Part shown: one piece after another, positions 1 to 7,272 of the stretch
How the letters are laid out: each line of letters opens with the position of its first letter
Position numbering within the stretch: position 1 is the stretch's first letter
Assembly (NCBI RefSeq): GCF_016859125.1
Contig: NZ_CP069338.1
Location: forward strand, 744,001-808,000
DNA from: Archangium violaceum
GTDB taxonomy: Bacteria > Myxococcota > Myxococcia > Myxococcales > Myxococcaceae
DNA: 64,000 nucleotides
Reading direction: 5' to 3'
The notes under the pieces: generated by a model
Seen by the model: the letters and a program-made list of their open reading frames with translations, nothing else
Databases searched by the model: none
Told to the model about the DNA's origin: nothing
Translations under genes and position numbers: made by a program

Positions 1-890
1 GGCATCTGGAAACGACTGGGGAAGTCGTGCTCGCCTGGCGGGAATGCCTCGGGCTCTCCCCGGAGCAGACCGTCCCGGCACCGCTCGAGGTCCGCCTTCA
101 GCCCATCGGCGCCCTGGTAGCGCTCCTCGGCGACCTTGGCCAGGAGCTTCATCACGATGGCGGACAAGGGGGGCGGAAGGGACGCGACGAGCTCGTGCGG
201 GGGCCTCGGACGGAAGGCCATGTGCGCGTGGAACCACCCGAGCGCATCCTTCGCGTGAAAGGGCAGGCGGCCCGTCAGAAGCTCGTAGAACGTCACCCCC
301 AGCGAATACAGGTCCGTGCGGTAATCCACCGCCCGGTTCATCCGCCCCGTCTGCTCGGGGGACATGTAGGCGAGCGTCCCCTCGATGAAGGGGGTGGCCA
401 CCGAGTCCACGTGCTCCACCCGGTGCAGGGAGGCGGAGCCGAAGTCGATGATCCGCCCCTCCCCCGTGGGCGTGAGGATGATGTTGGAGGGCTTGAGATC
501 CTTGTGGATGACGCCGCGCCGGTGGATCTCCCCAAGGGTCGAGGCCAGGGAGATGGCCAGCGAGAGGAAGCGGGTGACGTCGAGCCGCTGACCGACGAGC
601 TTCGACAGCGGCTCGCCCTCGACCTCTTCCAGGACGAGGAGGGGGCGATCGTGGACGAGCTCACAGGCATGGGCGCGAGGCACACCTGCCACGTCCTGGA
701 GCCGCTGCAGGATGCCGTGCTCCCGGCGGTACCGCTCCCACTCGCGCGGGCCGGGCACGGTGAGCTTGGGCGTCTTGACGATGACAGCCCGGTTGTCCGC
801 GCCACAGACCGCGAGGAAGAGAAGGTTGGCGCCCGTCGCGCGCAGCGAACCGCGCAGCGTATGGCCCGGGATGTCCATCATGTTGTGCAT
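1..890 (-). CDS. Ser/Thr protein kinase, N-terminal part (runs off left edge)
   Basis: Cytoplasmic eukaryote-like protein kinase domain. ATG at 890 opens MHNMMDIPGHTLRG. Visible kinase elements are the ATP-binding Lys39 (AVIVK), the catalytic loop HKDLKPSNI with Asp131, and the metal-binding DFG at Asp149. An activation-segment SPEQ and the DLYSLGVTFYELLTG helix follow. The glycine loop is degenerate. The reading frame is open to the left edge, so the C-terminus is missing. The opening and the HKDLKPSNI loop resemble the large myxobacterial and cyanobacterial proteins in which the kinase is followed by an AAA/ATPase module, GAF and a histidine kinase. That continuation is inferred and lies outside the window. 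No strong ribosome-binding site precedes the ATG. Confidence 0.85.
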   Translation of the reverse strand, partial: MHNMMDIPGHTLRGSLRATGANLLFLAVCGADNRAVIVKTPKLTVPGPREWERYRREHGILQRLQDVAGVPRAHACELVHDRPLLVLEEVEGEPLSKLVGQRLDVTRFLSLAISLASTLGEIHRRGVIHKDLKPSNIILTPTGEGRIIDFGSASLHRVEHVDSVATPFIEGTLAYMSPEQTGRMNRAVDYRTDLYSLGVTFYELLTGRLPFHAKDALGWFHAHMAFRPRPPHELVASLPPPLSAIVMKLLAKVAEERYQGADGLKADLERCRDGLLRGEPEAFPPGEHDFPSRFQM

Positions 891-1346
891 GGTCTCGGAG
901 TCGAAAGTCGAAAAGTGGACACGACTTGAAGAACGCCTGCAACGAGTACATCGAGCGCTCTTCCACGCTCGCCTGCCCCGTCGAGCCCTTGCCGTAAGTC
1001 CTACACGCCTCCAGCCCGAGCAATCCGCCTCGACGGGATAACCTCCTGGAATCATTCACGTCTCCCCGGCGCCGTGCTGGCACGCAGGATGCTTTATGAG
1101 CCCTCGAGAAGGTGATGGTGCAGGACGGTGGGGGAGCGGCGGGTCGGGGGGTCGTAGGGGCTCGGGCAGCCGGGTGGGGAGCAGTCGGGGGTAGGACCTG
1201 GGGAATCATGTCGGGGAGGGGCCGCTGGGGGGCGGTTCCTCCCCGATTATTTTGTCCGTACGCCCGCGCTCGCCCCCGGTGCGCGGCGGTGGTACCTGCT
1301 CTCGTCCCCTTGGGAGGACCCGATAAGAGGTCCCAGGAGCAGGAAC
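891..1346. other. Intergenic region between divergent genes, rich in G runs
   Basis: About 455 bases separate the kinase (minus) from the GFA gene (plus). I see no convincing gene here; short open frames have the composition of noise. Dense G runs occur on the plus strand from 1130 to about 1240. At 1130-1160 they have the spacing G5-N6-G3-N2-G6-N5-G4, which fits a G-quadruplex-forming sequence. Promoters for both flanking genes must lie here but I could not place them. Confidence 0.5.
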
Positions 1347-1709
1347 ATGGCGGAGCAGAAGAAGTACACGGGTGGCTGTCACTGCGGGAAGGTGCGCTTC
1401 GAAGTGACGACGGATTTGAGCATGGTGATCGACTGCAACTGCTCGATCTGCACGAAGCGCGGGCTGCTGTTGACCTTCGTCCCCCCCGAACAACTCACCT
1501 TCGTGGCGGGGAATGAGGCCGCTCTGAAAGACTATCAGTTCAACAAGAAGGTCGTTCACCACCTCTTCTGCCCGGACTGCGGAGTCGAGTCGTTCGGCAC
1601 GGGCCAGACACCGGATGGACAGAAGATGTATGCCATCAACGTCCGATGCCTGGACGGCGTGGACCTCGCCTCCCTCAAGCGGACCCCCTTCGACGGCAGG
1701 AGCAAGTAG
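1347..1709 (+). CDS. GFA family (CENP-V/GFA domain) zinc protein
   Basis: A 120-aa single-domain protein of the family named for glutathione-dependent formaldehyde-activating enzyme. Zinc ligands are all present: CHC at 11-13, CNCSIC at 30-35 (Cys30, Cys32, Cys35) and CPDC at 75-78. This matches the usual Cys pattern and length of the family. An AGGAG ribosome-binding site lies about 7 bases before the ATG. Most members have no tested substrate, so glutathione or formaldehyde chemistry is not implied. It is alone on its strand and converges with the WYL regulator. Confidence 0.88.
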   Translation: MAEQKKYTGGCHCGKVRFEVTTDLSMVIDCNCSICTKRGLLLTFVPPEQLTFVAGNEAALKDYQFNKKVVHHLFCPDCGVESFGTGQTPDGQKMYAINVRCLDGVDLASLKRTPFDGRSK

Positions 1710-1741
1710 CCCCAGGAGGGTGGTGACTCCGGAGGCTCGTG

Positions 1742-1763
1742 GAGCTCCGGAGCTCCGGAGCTC
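1742..1763. repeat. 22-bp perfect palindrome between convergent genes
   Basis: Three overlapping GAGCTC units separated by CGG give a 22-base sequence identical to its own reverse complement. It lies between the stops of the GFA gene (1709) and the WYL regulator (1816). It could form a hairpin in transcripts from either side and serve as a bidirectional terminator, but no T tract follows. Confidence 0.5.
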
Positions 1764-1815
1764 AGGCGCAGGGCGGCAGGAAGAGCCCCTCGGTGAAGGC
1801 CCTGAGATTCTGGAC

Positions 1816-2784
1816 TCACGCCGGGCCGTAGAGCGTTCGGAGCTCGGCGGAGATCGCGCGCAGCCGGGCGCGGAGTGGTTCGGGTGCGAGCACTTCGACG
1901 GCACGACCGAGCACGCAGAGCTGGGAGAGCGCGATGGATTCCCGCTCGAAGTCGAGGGTGACCGTCTTCGTCCCATCGCGCGCACGGCGGCTCTCGGCGA
2001 GTCGCGCATGGTCGGCTGGAGGCCTCACGTGCCGGAGCACGTCCTCCCCTTCCGCCGTGACCCGGAGCGTGACCTCGTACCGGGCGCGGCGCTCGGCGAA
2101 ACGCTTGCACCACTCCTTCCAGAATGACTCCAGGTCGAAGCGCGCGGGCCGCTCGAACGTCGTGGGGAGGAGACGCACCCCTTCGACGCGTGACCCTCGA
2201 AAGACAGCCGGACCCTTCTCGGAGCCCGCGACGAGGTACCAGCGATCGGCCTTGATGACGAGTCCGTACGGCTCCACGACACGCCGGGTACGGTGTCCGT
2301 CGAAGTCCCGATACGAGAGCCGGACGCGGCGATCCTGCCAGGCGGCATCTCGCAACACGGCGAGGTGAGGGACCGGCTCGCGCTCCGAGAACCAGGAGGA
2401 CGGGTCCACGTGGAGCCGCTGGCGTGCGTACTCGATGAGGGATTGCTGCACGGCCGGGAGTGCGGCCGCGAGCTTCACGAGCCCGCTGCGCAAGGGAGCG
2501 GACAAGCCAAGATCCTCGAGCGCCAGGGGTGCGCCGACCGCGGCGAGCGCGTGGACTTCCCCCCGCGTGAGCCCGGTGAGCTGCGTGCGCCACCCCTCCA
2601 CGAGCGCCACTCCGCCATTTGGACCACGTGTCGCGAACACGGGAGCACCGGAAGCCGAGAGCGCATCCAGGTCCCGGTAGATGGTGCGCTCCGAAACCTC
2701 CAGGCGCCGCGCGAGCTCGCCCGCCGTCCATCGCTGACGGGTCTGCAGGAGCATGAGCAGGCTGACGAGTCGATCCGCACGCAT
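1816..2784 (-). CDS. HTH/WYL-domain transcriptional regulator (YafY/DeoR type)
   Basis: A 322-aa protein. The N-terminal winged helix (residues 1-60) includes ELARRLEVSERTIYRDLDAL, the typical HTH_11 recognition region. The middle WYL domain contains LSYRDFDGHRTRRVVEPYGL and ADRWYLVA, and a WCX-type C-terminus follows. WYL domains sense small ligands or nucleic acid in this family. ATG at 2784 starts MRADRLVSLL, the normal opening. The gene is divergent from the SDR at 2886 with about 100 bases between them, so control of that SDR (and of itself) is the likely role; this is inferred from position. Confidence 0.9.
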   Translation of the reverse strand: MRADRLVSLLMLLQTRQRWTAGELARRLEVSERTIYRDLDALSASGAPVFATRGPNGGVALVEGWRTQLTGLTRGEVHALAAVGAPLALEDLGLSAPLRSGLVKLAAALPAVQQSLIEYARQRLHVDPSSWFSEREPVPHLAVLRDAAWQDRRVRLSYRDFDGHRTRRVVEPYGLVIKADRWYLVAGSEKGPAVFRGSRVEGVRLLPTTFERPARFDLESFWKEWCKRFAERRARYEVTLRVTAEGEDVLRHVRPPADHARLAESRRARDGTKTVTLDFERESIALSQLCVLGRAVEVLAPEPLRARLRAISAELRTLYGPA

Positions 2785-2885
2785 GTGTCATGACCTCCGC
2801 ACGGAGCGTAGGCGCACAATCATGACAGAGGGTGTCAGGAATCGTCAGCTACGACGGTGCTCGAACGATTGGAGGAGGAAGGGCC

Positions 2886-3839
2886 ATGAAGCCACTGGAA
2901 GGACGTATTGCCCTCGTCGCCGGCGCCACGCGTGGGGCCGGGCGAGGGATCGCGATGATGCTCGGAGAAGCGGGCGCCACGGTGTACTGCACCGGGCGCA
3001 GCGTGCGGGGACGTCCCGCCACCGGCACCCGCCCGGAGACGATCGAGGAGACGGCGGAGCTCGTGAGCGCACGAGGTGGCCGCGGCATCGCGGTGCGGGT
3101 CGACCATACCGTCGAGTCCGAGGTCGCGGAGCTGCTCAAGCGCCTGAAGCGTGAGCAGGGAAGGCTCGACGTGCTCGTGAACGACGTCTGGGGCGGAGAT
3201 GAGCTCACGGAGTTCAGCCAGCCCTTCTGGAAGCTCTCACCCGAGAAGGGTCGGCTCATGCTCGACCGAGGCATCTACTCGCACATCCTCACGAGCCGCT
3301 ACGCGGTGCCCCTCATGCTCGAGCGGGACCGTGGGTTGATCGTCGAGATCACCGATGGAGACTCCTTCGGCTATCGCGGCAATCTCTTCTATGACCTGGT
3401 CAAGCTCTCGGTCATCCGCCTGGCGTTCAGCATGGCCTGGGAGCTCCGGCGCCATCCCATCACCTCACTCGCCGTGACGCCGGGCTTCCTCCGCTCCGAG
3501 GCCATGCTGGAAGGCTTTGGCGTCACGGAGGCGAACTGGCGGGACGCAACGGCCAAGGACCCCCACTTCATCGCGTCGGAGACACCGTTCTATGTGGGCC
3601 GGGCCGTCGCGGCGCTGGCGGCCGACCCGAACGTCGCGAAGAAGGCCGGACGCGTCTTCAGTTCCTGGCAGCTCGCGAAGGAGTACGGCGTCAAGGACGT
3701 GGACGGACGGCAGCCGGATTGGGGCGAATACTTCCGGAAGACCTTCGGGCGGTCCTACACCCTGGCGGACGAGGCCGCGTACGCCACCTGGTCGAATGGC
3801 CTGATGGAGATCGCGTATCCCGATTGGCCCAAGGAATGA
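2886..3839 (+). CDS. SDR family oxidoreductase
   Basis: A 317-aa short-chain dehydrogenase/reductase. The Rossmann nucleotide-binding motif GATRGAGRG is at 13-21. Catalytic Ser is probably Ser160, with Tyr169 and Lys173 in YDLVK. The usual NNAG is replaced by VNDVWGG (98-104), typical of a subgroup of longer SDRs. Start ATG 2886 was chosen because GGAGGAAG lies 5-12 bases upstream and MKPLEGRIALVAG is the expected beginning; an in-frame upstream start would add 18 residues of unlikely sequence. Substrate unknown. The divergent WYL regulator is the likely controller. Confidence 0.88.
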   Translation: MKPLEGRIALVAGATRGAGRGIAMMLGEAGATVYCTGRSVRGRPATGTRPETIEETAELVSARGGRGIAVRVDHTVESEVAELLKRLKREQGRLDVLVNDVWGGDELTEFSQPFWKLSPEKGRLMLDRGIYSHILTSRYAVPLMLERDRGLIVEITDGDSFGYRGNLFYDLVKLSVIRLAFSMAWELRRHPITSLAVTPGFLRSEAMLEGFGVTEANWRDATAKDPHFIASETPFYVGRAVAALAADPNVAKKAGRVFSSWQLAKEYGVKDVDGRQPDWGEYFRKTFGRSYTLADEAAYATWSNGLMEIAYPDWPKE

Positions 3840-3848
3840 GCCGGAGCC

Positions 3849-4631
3849 TCACGAGATGAGCTGAAGGATGGCGCGGGCGAACCCCTCGGGGTCGTCCTCG
3901 CTGAACCCGTGCCCGGAGTCCTTCACCGTGGCGACGGGAATCCCGGAGGCCGCCACCCGGCGTGCCGTCTCGTGGGTGTCCGCGTCGCTGCGCGCGCCGA
4001 GGATGTAGCCCTTGCGCTCGAGCGGCAAGGCGACGAAGCGCGCCAGCATGTTCGCCCCGTGGTGCACGAGCGACACGGCGCTCCGGTGGAACGCGAGCGG
4101 CTCCGCCTGCCGGAGGCTTTTCCGGTACCCCTCCGAGGGCATCTGGCGGATCCACTCGTCCCAGTCGCGCAGGAACACCTCCACTGGAGTGGCGGCGGCC
4201 CGGGCACTGCCGGTGGCGTCCTCGGGCCGGAGGTTCGGCTCGGCGAGCACGAGCGCGTGAAGCGGGCGTCCGTCTCGCAGGAGGCACTCGGCGAGCAGCA
4301 CGGCCAGTGTGCCGCCCATGCTGTGGCCCACCAGCACGAGGGGCCCCGGCTCCGCGCCGAGCAGCGCCGCCAGGAGCTCCGCCTGCTCGAGCAGGTCATA
4401 GCTGAAGTCCGCCGGCCGCTCGCTCCGACCAAAACCCAGGAGGTCCACCCAGAGGCTCGCACGCCCCTGGAGCGCCGCACTCCGCGCGACGGGCGGCCAA
4501 TCCTGGTTTCCGGAGCACCCGAGCCCGTGGACATAGACGAGGAGCGGGCCAGTCCCCGGCGAGCGGCCCATCGCCAGCCGGGGAGACCCGTGAGACAGGG
4601 ACGAAGGAGGGTGAGGCATGACGGGCCGCAT
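3849..4631 (-). CDS. alpha/beta-hydrolase
   Basis: A 260-aa alpha/beta-fold hydrolase. Oxyanion-hole region VYVHGLGCSG is followed by the nucleophile elbow GHSMGG with Ser104. His241 (DSGHGFSED) is the likely catalytic His. No signal peptide. Candidate starts are TTG 4649, ATG 4631 and ATG 4619; ATG 4631 is preferred because AGGTG lies just upstream, inside the distal half-site of the tandem repeat at 4641-4678. It converges with the SDR, with stops 9 bases apart. Substrate cannot be told from sequence. Confidence 0.8.
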   Translation of the reverse strand: MRPVMPHPPSSLSHGSPRLAMGRSPGTGPLLVYVHGLGCSGNQDWPPVARSAALQGRASLWVDLLGFGRSERPADFSYDLLEQAELLAALLGAEPGPLVLVGHSMGGTLAVLLAECLLRDGRPLHALVLAEPNLRPEDATGSARAAATPVEVFLRDWDEWIRQMPSEGYRKSLRQAEPLAFHRSAVSLVHHGANMLARFVALPLERKGYILGARSDADTHETARRVAASGIPVATVKDSGHGFSEDDPEGFARAILQLIS

Positions 4632-4640
4632 ACGAGCACC

Positions 4641-4678
4641 TGGTGACAACAGTCACCAGTGATGACAGCAGTCACCAG
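4641..4678. promoter_or_regulatory. Tandem 19-bp operator-like repeat upstream of hydrolase
   Basis: Two head-to-tail copies of a 19-base unit, TGGTGACAACAGTCACCAG (4641-4659) and TGATGACAGCAGTCACCAG (4660-4678), differ at two positions. With the C at 4640, the first copy is an inverted repeat of 8-base arms (CTGGTGAC/GTCACCAG) around 4 bases; the second copy has one imperfect arm. The arrangement is that of two adjacent sites for a dimeric repressor such as a TetR or MarR type. It sits directly upstream of the hydrolase start and about 130 bases before the divergent gene at 4807. No such regulator is next door. Confidence 0.6.
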
Positions 4679-4806
4679 GAGGCAGTCACTCAGGAGCGCT
4701 GGGGGAGGGTCGCCAAACCCTTGGAATCACGGCGACGCACGGCTGGCATGGGAGGTGTATCAGGGAGGCGACGACTTTCTCTCCCATCCAAACGCGAGCC
4801 AATCCC

Positions 4807-5748
4807 ATGAAGAAATTCGGCATCGGTGGTCTTGGCAACTTCAATCCCTTCCGCGGACTGAATAACGATACTCCACGGATCAACAGGCCGACGTCCCCGT
4901 CCACACCTCCCTCCTCCAGGCCGACCCCGCCCCGGGATGGATTCGACACGGCCCCCACGCGGTCCACCACCCTCTCACGAGGGCTGTTCGGGCCGTCGCA
5001 CGCCGAGCAGTTCAACAACAACCCCATGCAGTACTCGGGGCAGAACGTCCTGAACGGGTACAAGCTGTTCCCGAACGGTACTCCTCCGCAGGGGGTGGAT
5101 CTCCCGACACCCAACCGTCCCTTCGTGCCAGCGAACCAGTCGATCGCGACCATGAACGTCCACCAGCAGAATGGGAACGCGAACCTCTCGCTCTCATCCC
5201 CTGGAGGGCACGGACCGCAGGTCCACTACCTGCACTACCTCTCGGGGGGCCAGGCGGCCGGGCCGAATCAGGGCTCGTTCGCGGGGATTTCAGGCGTGCC
5301 CCTCCACCCCGGACCGGGGCAGCCGTCGATGGTCACGACGGGGCCTCTCAACGGCTGCGCCGTCCATGCGCTGCACAATCCGAATAATCCCAACTCCCTG
5401 TCCTTCGTCCATCAAGCCGACTTCGAGCATCATGGCGCCGCGACTGGCAGGCAGCATCTCAACAACTTCATGAACCAGCACAACCTCCAGCTGGTGCAGA
5501 GCATCACGCCCCATGACTACTCGCATCCCTCGGGGCCCCACGGGCTGCCGACGGGCGCCACGGCGTTCGCCCACTATGACAGGCCCACGCAGCAGTGGCA
5601 GCTGGTAGGCCAGCTGAACGAATACAAGAGCGGCGCGGGCGCGGGGGGACGTCCCGAGCTGCAGCGCCCCCAGGACCTCGCCGGAGGGGGGCAGTGGATG
5701 CGCCCCATCGACCTCAACAACCCGCTGAACATCAACGATCTCCAGTGA
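4807..5748 (+). CDS. Hypothetical protein; possible CNF-like Cys/His effector
   Basis: A 313-aa protein with no signal peptide or membrane segment that I can see. Residues 1-110 are low-complexity and rich in Pro, Asn, Ser and Thr. Residues 115-275 look like a folded domain rich in His and Gly. The only cysteine, Cys184, sits in LNGC (181-184), followed by AVHAL and by His202 in FVHQAD. The LxGC motif, a His some 15-18 residues later and a following ATAFAHYD strand recall the catalytic Cys/His pair of cytotoxic necrotizing factor type deamidases. That likeness is by eye only. No immunity-like gene is adjacent. Treat the function as unknown. Confidence 0.6.
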   Translation: MKKFGIGGLGNFNPFRGLNNDTPRINRPTSPSTPPSSRPTPPRDGFDTAPTRSTTLSRGLFGPSHAEQFNNNPMQYSGQNVLNGYKLFPNGTPPQGVDLPTPNRPFVPANQSIATMNVHQQNGNANLSLSSPGGHGPQVHYLHYLSGGQAAGPNQGSFAGISGVPLHPGPGQPSMVTTGPLNGCAVHALHNPNNPNSLSFVHQADFEHHGAATGRQHLNNFMNQHNLQLVQSITPHDYSHPSGPHGLPTGATAFAHYDRPTQQWQLVGQLNEYKSGAGAGGRPELQRPQDLAGGGQWMRPIDLNNPLNINDLQ

Positions 5749-5761
5749 CCCCGGCGTCCGC

Positions 5762-7252
5762 TCACTGAGCGCCGCGAAGCTGGGCCTCGAGCTGCCTCCT
5801 CACGTCGGGAGGGAGCGACTCGAGGCCCTGCATCTGCCCCCCCCCCGCGAAGCTCGGCGGCGGCGGGCGACGCTTGAAGAGCTCGAGACCCTGAGCCAGC
5901 CGGGTCTTCACGCCCTCGCCCACGGCGTAGGTGAGCGCGTCGATCGTGCTCCGGGCGTACAGCTCCTTCGCGCCGTTCGCCGCACCGGGCGCCTCCTTGC
6001 CCAAGCGCAGCGTCTGGACAGGCTCGCCCTCCACCGTTACCTCCACGAGCGCGGTCGGCGAGGCGAGCCCCGCCTGCGCGTCCGTGACCTGGCCTTCGAC
6101 GAGTCGGGTCGCGAGAAGGCCCCGCAGCCAGCCGAGCTGCATGTCCACCTGCGACGGCTCGAGCTCGAAGCCGTCCGGGAGCTTCTGGGGTTCGACGACC
6201 TTCCAGCCCTCGCCCTCCTTCGCCACAACGACGGTCTTGCCACCTGCCTGGAGCTTCAGCTTCGTGACCTTCTGCGGCTCGAAGCGCAGGAGGCTCAAGT
6301 CCCGGAAGTCCACGAGGCGCTTGCGGAGCTGCGAGGCGACGTACTGCGAGAGCTGATACACCTGCGCGTCGCCCTCGACCCGGGCCGCGACCGTGGCCGA
6401 GCCATCCTTCGCATCGGGCTGGCGGCCCAGGTGCACCACCACCTTCTTGCCGTCCTTGAGCTGCGCCTCCAGTGTGTCGTGCGCGTCGGCAAGCCCCGTC
6501 GCCGAGTCCGCCGCGGCATCACCCTCGAGGAAGTCCTGCGCATACAGACTCGCCAGCTGCTGAGCGAGCTGCTGGGCCGCCTGCGAGCTGAACCGGAAGC
6601 CCGCGGGCGTCTGCGTCCCCTCGGCGAGGCTCCACTCTCCCGGGTTGGCTCCCGCCTTCAAGGTCACGCTCTCCCCCTCCTTGGAACGGAGGGCGAGCTG
6701 GGAGATGTCCTCCACCTTGAGCGCCATAATCTGACGCTTGCGCCAGTCCTTGAGCTCCTTGCGCACGGTCCAGTCCAGCCGGCCCCGGTGCACGAAGACG
6801 TCATTGCTGCCCGCCCTGCGCAGGTACACCCCGCCATTCCTGGCGGCCTTCCCGAGCACCAGCTCCACGACCGGACTGCCGCCCTGGAGGACCTCGAGCT
6901 TCAGCCCCTTCGCGTCATCCAGCTCGTACTCCGCCAATCGCTCGGCCCGGTCAGTGAGGAAGTCCGGGTTCTTCACCTCCCCGAGCGCGTCGAGCGCGCT
7001 GTTCACCAGGTTCTCGTCCGCCGCGTACTTCGTGTCCGGCTTGCTCGGGTCCAGGACGATCCAGCCGTCCCCCTCCTTGCGAAGGGTGGCATTGCGAGCC
7101 CCCGAGAGCTCGAGCGCCGTGACCTGGGCCTTGTCCAGCTTCGGCAGCTCCAGCTTGTGGACCCCCACGCTGACCTGCCGCTCGCGAGTGGCGAGCACGA
7201 GCACGAGCAGCACGGCGAACGCGCCAAGGGCGATGAGCGTTCCTTTCTTCAT
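5762..7252 (-). CDS. DUF4340 domain-containing protein (ABC operon partner)
   Basis: A 496-aa protein anchored by one N-terminal helix (residues 3-21, ALGAFAVLLVLVLA) and then largely periplasmic. Repeated DUF4340-type units contain GDGWIVLDP and VYLRRAGSNDVFVHRG. Last gene of the operon ATPase-permease-GldG-DUF4340, starting 20 bases after the gldG-like stop. DUF4340 proteins commonly accompany GldG-like auxiliary subunits; their exact role is unknown. Near the C-terminus a run of 10 G (5837-5846 on the opposite strand as C) encodes AGGGQ and could be prone to slippage. Confidence 0.85.
   Translation of the reverse strand: MKKGTLIALGAFAVLLVLVLATRERQVSVGVHKLELPKLDKAQVTALELSGARNATLRKEGDGWIVLDPSKPDTKYAADENLVNSALDALGEVKNPDFLTDRAERLAEYELDDAKGLKLEVLQGGSPVVELVLGKAARNGGVYLRRAGSNDVFVHRGRLDWTVRKELKDWRKRQIMALKVEDISQLALRSKEGESVTLKAGANPGEWSLAEGTQTPAGFRFSSQAAQQLAQQLASLYAQDFLEGDAAADSATGLADAHDTLEAQLKDGKKVVVHLGRQPDAKDGSATVAARVEGDAQVYQLSQYVASQLRKRLVDFRDLSLLRFEPQKVTKLKLQAGGKTVVVAKEGEGWKVVEPQKLPDGFELEPSQVDMQLGWLRGLLATRLVEGQVTDAQAGLASPTALVEVTVEGEPVQTLRLGKEAPGAANGAKELYARSTIDALTYAVGEGVKTRLAQGLELFKRRPPPPSFAGGGQMQGLESLPPDVRRQLEAQLRGAQ
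5837..5846. repeat. Homopolymer of 10 C/G inside the DUF4340 gene
   Basis: Ten consecutive C on the plus strand (10 G on the coding strand) near the 3' end of the DUF4340 gene, spanning codons for Ala-Gly-Gly-Gly. A one-base slip would alter only the last ~25 residues. Confidence 0.9.
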
Positions 7253-7272
7253 GGCTCTTCCTCAGCTCTGAA

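Noticed and set aside
27-929. A 300-codon plus-strand frame over the left-edge kinase
   Set aside because: The opposite strand encodes intact kinase motifs (HKDLKPSN, DFG); the plus frame has none.
1112-1516. A 134-codon plus-strand frame overlapping the GFA gene start
   Set aside because: Gly/Ala/Arg-rich translation of G runs, different frame from the conserved GFA gene, and no ribosome-binding site.
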